Assembly: GCA_900757025.1 (NCBI GenBank)
Contig: CAAEMG010000141.1
Location: 1 to 7,414 of the forward strand
Reading direction: 5' to 3'
Length of the DNA: 7,414 nucleotides
From: Clostridia bacterium
GTDB taxonomy: Bacteria; Bacillota; Clostridia; Lachnospirales; Anaerotignaceae
Each line of letters begins with the position of its first letter. Position 1 is the first letter of the stretch. The position numbers and the translations under genes were made by a program. The notes beneath the pieces are model-generated. The model ran no database searches, was not told where the DNA came from, and saw only the letters and a program-made list of their open reading frames with translations. Positions 1 through 5,645 of this stretch are shown piece by piece.

Positions 1-13
1 CCCATATTCCACC

Positions 14-631
14 TCAGAATAAATCCTCTATAATTTCAACGGTTTTAAAAGCCACAGAAGGCTTTTTTCCGCCGGTTATTAAATTATATTCTTCATCTGA
101 AAAAATATGCTTTATTTCCTTATCCTCTCCTTCAATGGTTTCATCTATAAAGCATATATGAGGATACATTACGCACCACCAGTTTTTTCCTTTTCCTCCG
201 CCTATTTCAACGGCAACGGCTGTATATTTTCCTGCCGGAAAAACAAAATTTCCGTATTTTCTTACAGGAAAAATTTCATCTCTCAAATAAACTTTTACTT
301 CGTCTTTTTTTCCGTTTTCATAAACCGTCTGTTGTGCCGCAGTTTTTATAGTTCCCAAATTTTCTTTTATTTTTTCCATGCTTTCTTCTTTGCTTTGGCA
401 ATCAGCCAAAATTTCCTCGGATACTGCCAAAACATTGTCACGAACTTTCAGTTTAAGGCTTTGGTCATCGGCACTGTTGCTTTTTGCCCTTACATGAAGG
501 CGAAGCACTTTGCTTGAAATTCCGCTTTCGATTTCTTCTTTTTTTACAGCCCCCATAAATACCGATGTAATAAAAATTGATGCTAAAATTACCGATAAAA
601 TTTTAAAAAATCTGCTTTTTAATAAATTCAT
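14..631 (-). CDS. spoIIR: Stage II sporulation protein R (SpoIIR), 205 aa
   Basis: SpoIIR is made in the forespore, exported to the space between the two sporulation membranes, and triggers SpoIIGA to cleave pro-sigma-E in the mother cell. The protein has a basic N-terminus and one hydrophobic segment (about residues 8-28) acting as signal peptide or anchor. Family signatures follow: VLRLHVRAKSNSADDQ (42-57) running into LKLKVRDNVL, FPAGKYTAVAVEIGGGKGKN (131-150), and WWCVMYPHICFID (151-163). The start at 631 is chosen because AGGAGGG (644-638) sits 6 nt upstream; an upstream in-frame ATG at 661 has no such site and would put that Shine-Dalgarno sequence inside the coding region. The gene lies 51 nt after gerAC on the same strand. 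Length and motifs are those of an intact family member. No terminator is visible in the 13 bases left downstream. Confidence 0.95.
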   Translation of the reverse strand: MNLLKSRFFKILSVILASIFITSVFMGAVKKEEIESGISSKVLRLHVRAKSNSADDQSLKLKVRDNVLAVSEEILADCQSKEESMEKIKENLGTIKTAAQQTVYENGKKDEVKVYLRDEIFPVRKYGNFVFPAGKYTAVAVEIGGGKGKNWWCVMYPHICFIDETIEGEDKEIKHIFSDEEYNLITGGKKPSVAFKTVEIIEDLF

Positions 632-649
632 GCAAATCCCTCCTAATAG

Positions 650-678
650 AAATATTGCCACAAATTTATTTTTTAAAC
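650..678 (-). promoter_or_regulatory. Candidate sigma-F-type promoter for spoIIR
   Basis: In the short gerAC-spoIIR gap the minus strand reads GTTTA (678-674), a 14-nt AT-rich spacer, then GGCAATATTT (659-650). These fit my recollection of the B. subtilis sigma-F consensus, GYWTA and GGNRANANTW, at every defined position. spoIIR is a known sigma-F gene in Bacillus. The weak point is the spacer, one or two bases shorter than usual. The start point would fall near 644, giving a leader that begins at about the ribosome binding site. Confidence 0.45.
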
Positions 679-682
679 ACCG

Positions 683-1690
683 TCACAAAATTCTGCATTT
701 TATATCAGCCTTTATATTTTTAAAAGCATTTTCTTTGCCATATTTTTCATAAAGCCTGCTGTTTTGCTTTTTTAAATTTTTTGTAACGCCAATAATATCC
801 GCATTGTTTTCTCTTAAAAATTCAAAACATTTCTCAACTTTGTTTTCGGCATCTTTCGTCAAAGTTTTTTCATCAAATTCATATAAAAAATTATTTTCAT
901 TTCCTTTTATGGCTATTTCAACATTGCATTTAAGGCCGTTATCCTCGTAAAACTTGAAAGATGTTTTTGTTTTTTTTATTTGAAAAACTTTTTCACGGTT
1001 TTTTAAAACAACTCCGCCGCCTTTTTGGGCAAGTATTGCAAAACCGTCATAAAATTCTTTTGGCAGTTCAAACAAAATTTTTCCGTTTTTAACTGCACAG
1101 CCTCCTTCTATACGGCTTTCTTCATTTTTGGAATTTATTTTGGGTATAAAATATACCTCACCCTGTGCTTCGTTTTTTGCCGTTTCCAAAAGCGAAAGAG
1201 ATATTTTTTCTCTTTCGCTTATATTATTTTTATAATAATCCCATATATCCAAATTATTTCCTTCATCTGTTTCTTTTGTTTTTTCAATTAGCTCCTGTGC
1301 ATTATCGGCATACAATACAGAAACCTCCTCATTAATATCCTGTCTTTTTCGCCACATATCCGCAAAAATCCTTAAATTTTCTCCTTCAAAAAAACTTCTG
1401 CCCAAAACAATGGTTTTCATGTGTCCAAAATAAATATTACGTCCATAATTTTCTTCATTTTCGGGCATGAAAACAGAAATATCATTTCCCGTCTTTTTTT
1501 CAGTAACGCTTTTTATGTTTGTATCGCTGTCAGGCTTTGGAACGGCACAGCCAACTGTAAAAACAATTTCTCCTTCTTCGTTTTTGTCTGCCCCCGATGC
1601 CATAACAAAATTTCTTTTGTCAATTTCATTTGCATTTTGACAGCCCGAAAACAGCATAACGCTTATAACCATAAAAATTAATTTTCTCAA
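683..1690 (-). CDS. gerAC: Spore germination receptor lipoprotein, GerAC / Ger(x)C family, 335 aa, TTG start
   Basis: This is the lipoprotein C subunit of a GerA-type germinant receptor, anchored to the outer face of the spore inner membrane. From the TTG start the protein has a basic N-terminus (MRKL), a short hydrophobic stretch and the lipobox LFSGC, with Cys17 as predicted lipidation site. Family features follow: EIDKRNFVMASGADK after the anchor, and YGRNIYFGHMKTIVLG near residue 100. The TTG (1690-1688) shares two bases with the gerAB TGA stop and is served by GGAGG (1704-1700), 9 nt upstream. An ATG at 1672 would remove the charged signal-peptide start, and an ATG at 1777 would add 29 residues overlapping gerAB and place the lipobox implausibly far in. 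At 335 aa it is somewhat shorter than B. subtilis GerAC (about 370). Translational coupling to gerAB is likely. Confidence 0.92.
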   Translation of the reverse strand: MRKLIFMVISVMLFSGCQNANEIDKRNFVMASGADKNEEGEIVFTVGCAVPKPDSDTNIKSVTEKKTGNDISVFMPENEENYGRNIYFGHMKTIVLGRSFFEGENLRIFADMWRKRQDINEEVSVLYADNAQELIEKTKETDEGNNLDIWDYYKNNISEREKISLSLLETAKNEAQGEVYFIPKINSKNEESRIEGGCAVKNGKILFELPKEFYDGFAILAQKGGGVVLKNREKVFQIKKTKTSFKFYEDNGLKCNVEIAIKGNENNFLYEFDEKTLTKDAENKVEKCFEFLRENNADIIGVTKNLKKQNSRLYEKYGKENAFKNIKADIKCRIL

Positions 1691-2733
1691 GGCTTTATAC
1701 CTCCGTATTTTAAAATGTAAAGCACAGAAAACGCCAATGATAAAACATTCATAAATGCAATAGCAGTATATGAACAATAAATAAAACCTTCTTTTGACAA
1801 AAAAACAGAAATAAACACTGCCACAGATGCCAAAACCACGGATTTTTTAAATTTCAGCTTTGGAAATATTTTACACATATATTCCGCCGAAAAAAACACG
1901 CTGTATGCCCAATACATAGCCTCACCAAAAAGCAAAACTCCTGTAAAAAGTATGTTTTGTCTTTGAGGCAGAAAACCAGCCGACATATTTTTCATAAATT
2001 CCGCTGCCTGCCACCGAGTTGTAAGCATAAGTTCTTCGCCAAAAAAGCACACAGCCCCAAAAAGAATAAAAATTACAGCCGCCGAAAGAATAGCAAAAGA
2101 AACAAAAAGACTTTTTCCTATATTTTTTTCATTTGTTTCAACATAAGGAAGTATGAAAAAAATACTTTCAGCACTGCCCAGAAACGGAATTATTTTTATG
2201 GTATCAACAGCAAAATTTTCATCTGTGCAAAATGCAATTCTGCCTTCGCCAATATTGCATTTAAAAAAAGAAACCAAAACCGTTGCCATAACAACAATAA
2301 TAATAAAAAATGCCGAAATTTCCGCCAGTCTGCCTCTGCTTTCAATTCCGTTTACACACAAATAAAAAGAAAAAAACGTCAAAATACAAATTGTTATGGC
2401 TGAATTTTTTCCTGCCGACAGATAAATATTTTCTGCGGAATTAATAATATTTATAAAAAGGCCGTTAATAAAAAGTGTTTTTATTAAAAGAAAAATACAT
2501 AAAATTTTAAGCACATTTTCTCCGCCGTTTTTTACTTTTCTTTTGGCACACAACGTGCAGAAATATAAAACCACAGCACCAAACAAAAAAGACAGCAAAA
2601 ATTTTAAAATAATTCCGCAAACGCTGTTTTTCATAAAAAAATACGGCAAAAGCAGAATATAGACAACAATAAAATCGGAAATTATAAGACATTGAAGCTG
2701 TCTGAGAGATATTTTTCCGTTTTCAGAAAACAT
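1687..2733 (-). CDS. gerAB: Spore germination receptor permease subunit, GerAB family, 348 aa
   Basis: This is the integral-membrane B subunit of the germinant receptor, of the amino acid/polyamine/organocation (APC) transporter superfamily, thought to bind germinant in the spore inner membrane. The start is typical of the family (KISLRQLQ, residues 7-14). About ten hydrophobic segments can be picked out, near residues 15-33, 39-60, 74-97, 111-129, 139-157, 179-199, 209-231, 260-284, 298-313 and 317-342. The loop with WQAAEFMKN (241-249) before segment 8 is charged and conserved in character. The ATG directly abuts the gerAA TAA stop with no bases between, and AAGGTGA (2748-2742) inside the end of gerAA supplies the ribosome binding site. 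The last codons contain the GGAGG used by gerAC. The gene is intact and very A/T-rich, as expected for a hydrophobic protein in this genome. Its ligand cannot be told from sequence. Confidence 0.93.
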   Translation of the reverse strand: MFSENGKISLRQLQCLIISDFIVVYILLLPYFFMKNSVCGIILKFLLSFLFGAVVLYFCTLCAKRKVKNGGENVLKILCIFLLIKTLFINGLFINIINSAENIYLSAGKNSAITICILTFFSFYLCVNGIESRGRLAEISAFFIIIVVMATVLVSFFKCNIGEGRIAFCTDENFAVDTIKIIPFLGSAESIFFILPYVETNEKNIGKSLFVSFAILSAAVIFILFGAVCFFGEELMLTTRWQAAEFMKNMSAGFLPQRQNILFTGVLLFGEAMYWAYSVFFSAEYMCKIFPKLKFKKSVVLASVAVFISVFLSKEGFIYCSYTAIAFMNVLSLAFSVLYILKYGGIKP

Positions 2734-4185
2734 TTATTTTTTCACCTTCATTCTTACAGTCTGGCTTTTTTGTGCAAAAACAGGGCGTTTTTTCATAAGG
2801 TATATTGGCATACGTATTATGCTGTCTTTAAAATCCGTATAGTCATTTTGGCTTCCTCCGCAAAAAGGATATAAATATGGAAATCCGAAACTTTTTAAAC
2901 GGCAAAGATGAGCCGTCAAAAACAAAATGCTTGCCCAAAAGCCGAATATGCCTAAAAAAGAACATAAAATTATCATAAAATATTTCACCATTCTAAGAGC
3001 CGAAACCATTGCCGTATTCGGCACAACAAAGCTGCATATGCCCCCAAGGGCAACGACTATAACTACCGCCGAACCAACTATTCCCGCATCAACAGCCGCC
3101 TGACCAACCACAATTCCCCCAACTATGCCTATTGCTGAACTTACAGGCGAAGGCAGACGCACACCTGCCTCTCTCAAAAGCTCAAAAGCAATTTCCATTA
3201 TAAAAACCTCGGCTATTGTGGGAAAAGGCACGTTTCCTCTGCCTGCCGCAATTTTAAGAGCAAGAGAAGACGGAATTATATCGGGCCTAAAAACCGTAAG
3301 GGCAATATAAAGCCCCGGCAAAAAAGCCGCTCCAAAACCTGCCAAAAAACGAAGAAAACGCAGAAAACTTGCCGTCTGCCAGTTTTCGTAATAATCCTCT
3401 GCTGCCTGAAAAAACACATTTAAAACCGCAGGGGCAATAATAACAAAAGGCGAATTGTCTACAACCACAACAACTCTTCCCTCGTAAAGCGAGGCTGCTG
3501 CTTTATCCGGTCTTTCCGTAAGCTGCATCTGAGGAAAAGGTGAAAGTTTTCTGCCAAGCATAAGCTGTTCAAGATAGCCACTGTCTATAATCATATCCAC
3601 ATCAAGTGAATTTATTTTCTCCAAAACAGAGTAAACAACATCTTCTCTTGCTATTCCTTCCATATACATAAGTGCTATGTCTGTTCTGCTTCTTCTGCCG
3701 CATTTTATACGCTTAACTTTAAGAGCCGTATCACGTATTCTTCGTCTTATAAGAACAGTGTTTGTGCTTGCCTGTTCCGTAAAAGCGTCCTTTGAGCCGT
3801 AAACGGTCATTTCCGTTTCCGTTTCGGGAACACCTCTTGAAGGCCAGCCCTTTGTGGAAACAATAAAGGCAGTATTTTCAAAGAAAACAGCCGTATCCCC
3901 CAAAAGCACAGCGTCTATTGCTTCTTCAAAAGAGGCTGCTTTTTCAACCTCTCCAACGGCAATTCCTCTCTCTTCCAAAGCCTCCTTGTCTCCGCCTTCA
4001 AAACGGAACATAAGATTTGTAAGTATTGCGTTTTCTATGGTTTCTCCGTCAACAATATTATCGGTATAAACCATAAAACAATTTTTTCCTGCCGCCGAAA
4101 AATCTTTAAAAACTATATCGTCGCAGTTTTTAAAAACACTTTTTATATATTTTCGGTTTTCCTCAAAATCCTCAAAAAATTTCAT
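2734..4185 (-). CDS. gerAA: Spore germination receptor subunit, GerAA family, 483 aa
   Basis: This is the A subunit of the germinant receptor: a soluble N-terminal region followed by a membrane domain in the spore inner membrane. Hallmarks include GWPSRGVPETETEMTVYGSK (113-132) with FTE, RRRIRDTALK (147-156), FQAAEDYYENW (259-269), LPGLYIAL (289-296), and VFIMEIAFELLREAGVRLPS (327-346). Membrane segments lie near residues 239-260, 278-298, 350-378, 373-391 and 402-425. The length matches B. subtilis GerAA (about 480). I choose the ATG at 4185, with GGGTGAT (4195-4189) resembling the distal part of the Shine-Dalgarno sequence just upstream. An in-frame ATG at 4248 lies inside the hairpin of the preceding terminator and would add a hydrophobic stretch not seen in the family. 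It is the first gene of a gerAA-gerAB-gerAC operon; the relative order is the classical one. gerA operons are usually under sigma-G. Confidence 0.95.
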   Translation of the reverse strand: MKFFEDFEENRKYIKSVFKNCDDIVFKDFSAAGKNCFMVYTDNIVDGETIENAILTNLMFRFEGGDKEALEERGIAVGEVEKAASFEEAIDAVLLGDTAVFFENTAFIVSTKGWPSRGVPETETEMTVYGSKDAFTEQASTNTVLIRRRIRDTALKVKRIKCGRRSRTDIALMYMEGIAREDVVYSVLEKINSLDVDMIIDSGYLEQLMLGRKLSPFPQMQLTERPDKAAASLYEGRVVVVVDNSPFVIIAPAVLNVFFQAAEDYYENWQTASFLRFLRFLAGFGAAFLPGLYIALTVFRPDIIPSSLALKIAAGRGNVPFPTIAEVFIMEIAFELLREAGVRLPSPVSSAIGIVGGIVVGQAAVDAGIVGSAVVIVVALGGICSFVVPNTAMVSALRMVKYFMIILCSFLGIFGFWASILFLTAHLCRLKSFGFPYLYPFCGGSQNDYTDFKDSIIRMPIYLMKKRPVFAQKSQTVRMKVKK

Positions 4186-4188
4186 ACA

Positions 4189-4195
4189 ATCACCC
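4189..4195 (-). promoter_or_regulatory. Ribosome binding site deciding the gerAA start
   Basis: GGGTGAT lies 3 nt before the ATG at 4185. It matches the GGTGAT part of the anti-16S sequence rather than the AGGAGG core, so it is placed unusually close to the start codon but in register with a normal core position. No comparable site precedes the longer in-frame start at 4248. Confidence 0.6.
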
Positions 4196-4200
4196 AGATG

Positions 4201-4229
4201 TATTTTTTGCAGAATAAGGAAAAATATAC
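4201..4229 (-). promoter_or_regulatory. Weak candidate sigma-G-type promoter for the gerA operon
   Basis: Between the hsp20 terminator and gerAA only about 46 bp remain, so a promoter for the ger genes must lie here or inside the terminator region. The minus strand shows GTATA (4229-4225), matching the sigma-G -35 (GYATR), then a 17-nt spacer, then AAAAATA (4207-4201), a poor match to the -10 CATNNTA that keeps the final TA. The leader would be under 15 nt. The position and spacing are right but the -10 is weak. Confidence 0.3.
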
Positions 4230-4231
4230 AT

Positions 4232-4267
4232 AAAAAAAATCCGCACATTTTTTACAATGTGCGGATT
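4232..4267 (-). terminator. Intrinsic terminator of the hsp20 operon
   Basis: A perfect 12-bp inverted repeat, AATCCGCACATT (minus strand 4267-4256) and AATGTGCGGATT (4249-4238), encloses a 6-nt loop and runs into a tract of eight T residues on the minus strand (4239-4232, the first two also pairing in the stem). It lies 48 nt after the stop of the second hsp20 gene and separates that unit from gerA. It points only in the minus direction, because the plus-strand side has no T tract. Confidence 0.93.
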
Positions 4268-4315
4268 CCTTCATGGAAGGGTATAACAGATATTTTATAT
4301 CAAAGGATATGGGGA

Positions 4316-4771
4316 TTATCCCTCAATATCGATATAAGTTTTGTTTTCGGCTGCCGGTTTTTCATTCTTTTTAGGCACTGTAAGAACTAAAATACCGTTT
4401 TTAAATTCAGCCTTAATTTCATCTTTTGTTACTGCTGTGCCAACATAGAAACTTCTCTTGCAAGCACCGGAATAACGCTCTTTTCTGATGTATTTCTTAT
4501 TTTTCTTATCGTTTTCTTCAACTTCAGCGTCTTTTTCGGCTGAAACCGTTACATAGCCGTCTTCAAGAGAAATTTTAATTTCATCTTTTGTAAAGCCCGG
4601 AAGGTCAATTTCAAGCTCGTAATTATCGTCTGTTTCTTTAATATCGGTTTTCATAATGTGGTTATATCTGTGGCCGAAAACCTTTCTGTAATCTCTGTTT
4701 GTATTTGCAAAAAACGGTTCATCAAATAAATCATCAAATAAATCTCTTTCATATCTTCTTGGCATAAACAT
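4316..4771 (-). CDS. hsp20: Small heat-shock protein, Hsp20/alpha-crystallin family, 151 aa (second of a pair)
   Basis: This is an ATP-independent holdase chaperone of the cytoplasm that binds unfolding proteins and keeps them refoldable by DnaK-type machinery. The alpha-crystallin domain spans about residues 40-133. Visible signatures are YELEIDLPGFTKDEIKISLE (51-70), YIRKERYSGACKRSFYVG (94-111) and AEFKNGILVLTVPKK (121-135) with the conserved N-G-[IV]-L core. The C-terminal tail carries the I-x-I oligomerisation motif as IDI (147-149) in YIDIEG. The N-terminal arm (MFMPRRYERDLFDDLFDEPF) is short and acidic-aromatic. AAGGAGG (4786-4780) sits 8 nt before the ATG at 4771. The gene starts 61 nt after its paralogue with no terminator or convincing promoter between, so co-transcription from the CIRCE promoter is likely. 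Two cooperating small Hsps, as with IbpA/IbpB, would be one explanation for the pair. Confidence 0.95.
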   Translation of the reverse strand: MFMPRRYERDLFDDLFDEPFFANTNRDYRKVFGHRYNHIMKTDIKETDDNYELEIDLPGFTKDEIKISLEDGYVTVSAEKDAEVEENDKKNKKYIRKERYSGACKRSFYVGTAVTKDEIKAEFKNGILVLTVPKKNEKPAAENKTYIDIEG

Positions 4772-4832
4772 AAGTCATTCCTCCTTGAAACTAAACTTAT
4801 ATATCAAAAATTTTTGTTATAATCTTATTTTT

Positions 4833-5264
4833 TTATCCTTCAATGGAAATATATTTATCTTCCTTAACTGCTTTTTTAGGTTCTTTCTTTGGAACGGAAA
4901 CCTTTAAAACACCGTCTGTAAATTTTGCCTTAATATCATTCTGGGAAACATCTTCGCCTACATAATAGCTTCTGCTGCAGCTTCCCATAAATCTTTCACG
5001 GCGGATGTATTTGCCGTTCATATCTTTTTCGTCATTTTCCTTCTTAGATTCGCAGCTTATTGTTAAATATCCGTCTTTAAGCTCGGCCTTAACATTTTCC
5101 TTTTTAAGACCCGGCATATCTATTTCAATTTCGTAAGAAGACTCGTTTTCCTTGATGTCGGTTTTCATAAATTCATCGCTTGGCGTCATGGCAAATGAGT
5201 TACCAAAGAAATCATCCATAAAGTCATTATTAAAACTGTTATCAAAAATGCTTGGCATAAACAT
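4833..5264 (-). CDS. hsp20: Small heat-shock protein, Hsp20/alpha-crystallin family, 143 aa (first of a pair)
   Basis: A paralogue of the next gene and the promoter-proximal member of the pair. The alpha-crystallin domain covers about residues 33-126, with MKTDIKENESSYEIEIDMPG (33-52), YIRRERFMGSCSRSYYVG (86-103) and AKFTDGVLKVSVPKK (113-127) including the DGVL core. The tail YISIEG carries the I-x-I motif as ISI (139-141), the same position and ending as the paralogue. Both proteins begin MFMP and share the MKTDIKE block, so a tandem duplication is the simplest origin, but the N-terminal arms differ (here Asn/Phe/Asp-rich, with SIFDNSFNNDFMDDFFGNSF). AAAGGAGA (5280-5273) precedes the ATG at 5264 by 8 nt. 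A second ATG at 5271 is out of frame. Expression should respond to heat through HrcA, given the CIRCE promoter upstream. Confidence 0.95.
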   Translation of the reverse strand: MFMPSIFDNSFNNDFMDDFFGNSFAMTPSDEFMKTDIKENESSYEIEIDMPGLKKENVKAELKDGYLTISCESKKENDEKDMNGKYIRRERFMGSCSRSYYVGEDVSQNDIKAKFTDGVLKVSVPKKEPKKAVKEDKYISIEG

Positions 5265-5393
5265 AAAACATATCTCCTTTCAAATTATCTTTTTTCTGTG
5301 TTCAATTTATGCTTAAATTAAAACTTTTATTTTTAAGGGATTGTACCTTTTTTATATCTTTTGTTCTTCCTTTCTTTTCCTCTCCCTTGTTCT
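5265..5393 (-). promoter_or_regulatory. Long purine-rich 5' leader of the hsp20 operon
   Basis: From the predicted start point (about 5393) to the ATG is about 128 nt. The RNA is A/G-rich, contains GGGAGAGG and AAAGGAAG stretches near its 5' end, and has no ATG before the one overlapping the ribosome binding site, so no leader peptide is evident. AUCCCUU (5341-5335) can pair with AAGG(A)GAU of the Shine-Dalgarno region (5279-5272) through 7 bp with one bulged A, or alternatively with AAGGGA (5388-5383) through 6 bp. No intrinsic terminator is present. A regulatory role is possible but unproven. Confidence 0.4.
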
Positions 5394-5399
5394 GGGATT

Positions 5400-5428
5400 A
5401 ATATAGCACTCATTATTAGCACTGTCAA
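5400..5428 (-). promoter_or_regulatory. Sigma-A promoter of the hsp20 operon
   Basis: The minus strand shows a perfect -35 TTGACA (5428-5423), a spacer of exactly 17 nt (5422-5406), and -10 TATATT (5405-5400) preceded by an extended -10 TG. Predicted start is an A near 5393. The -35 lies inside the CIRCE element and an additional CIRCE half-site overlaps the spacer and the -10, so bound repressor would block RNA polymerase. Confidence 0.9.
5403..5411 (-). promoter_or_regulatory. Third CIRCE half-site over the -10 region
   Basis: Four bases past the CIRCE element the minus strand reads GAGTGCTAT, matching eight of nine bases of the CIRCE arm GAGTGCTAA. It repeats the second arm directly at a 13-bp step and forms an inverted repeat with the first arm at a 22-bp spacing. 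It covers three bases of the -10 hexamer. Confidence 0.6.
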
Positions 5429-5442
5429 TAGATGAGTGCTAA
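5416..5442 (-). promoter_or_regulatory. CIRCE operator (HrcA binding site)
   Basis: The minus strand reads TTAGCACTC-N9-CAGTGCTAA, against the CIRCE consensus TTAGCACTC-N9-GAGTGCTAA. Seventeen of eighteen arm bases match; the only change is the first base of the second arm, which is also the last base of the -35 hexamer region. HrcA, assisted by GroEL, represses CIRCE promoters without stress. The element normally marks groESL and hrcA-dnaK operons; here it controls two small Hsps. Confidence 0.93.
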
Positions 5443-5444
5443 TA

Positions 5445-5472
5445 TTAACAAATACTTAACAAATTTAACAAA
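5445..5472 (-). repeat. Three TTAACAAA direct repeats upstream of the hsp20 promoter
   Basis: TTAACAAA occurs at 5445-5452, 5456-5463 and 5465-5472 on the plus strand (TTTGTTAA on the minus strand), at steps of 11 and 9 bp, roughly one helical turn each. They lie immediately upstream of the CIRCE/-35 region. They may be an A/T-rich UP-like element, an activator site, or chance in AT-rich DNA. Confidence 0.4.
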
Positions 5473-5645
5473 AAAATCAAACTTTAATATAGTTTTATTC
5501 CATAAAAACCCTTTATTTCAAGCATTTTGGAAATTTTTCGTATGATTTTTATTGTTATTTTTTTAACATATATAATCGGAAGAGTATATTCAATTAAGGT
5601 ATACAATTTGACAAAAACTTCTTCTTTGCGGAATTTATTATTGCT

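Noticed and set aside
632..661. Longer spoIIR start at an in-frame ATG (661)
   Set aside because: It would place the excellent AGGAGGG site inside the coding sequence, and no Shine-Dalgarno sequence precedes it.
107..3310. Plus-strand reading frames opposite spoIIR and the ger genes
   Set aside because: They are antisense shadows: low-complexity Phe/Lys/Ile-rich translations without ribosome binding sites, opposite genes with clear family matches.
4186..4248. Longer gerAA start at an in-frame ATG (4248)
   Set aside because: This ATG lies in the stem of the hsp20 terminator; the added residues are hydrophobic and unlike GerAA N-termini.
4268..4301. Small inverted repeats CCTTC-ATG-GAAGG and GATAT-TTT-ATATC before the hsp20 terminator
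   Set aside because: Five-base stems without a T tract; too weak to support a separate function from the adjacent strong terminator.
4805..4816. Perfect palindrome CAAAAATTTTTG between the two hsp20 genes
   Set aside because: Only A/T pairs with no loop; neither a credible terminator nor a known operator, and chance is likely in AT-rich DNA.
4772..4832. A separate promoter for the second hsp20 gene
   Set aside because: I could not find a -35/-10 pair with acceptable spacing, and there is no CIRCE element or terminator in the gap.
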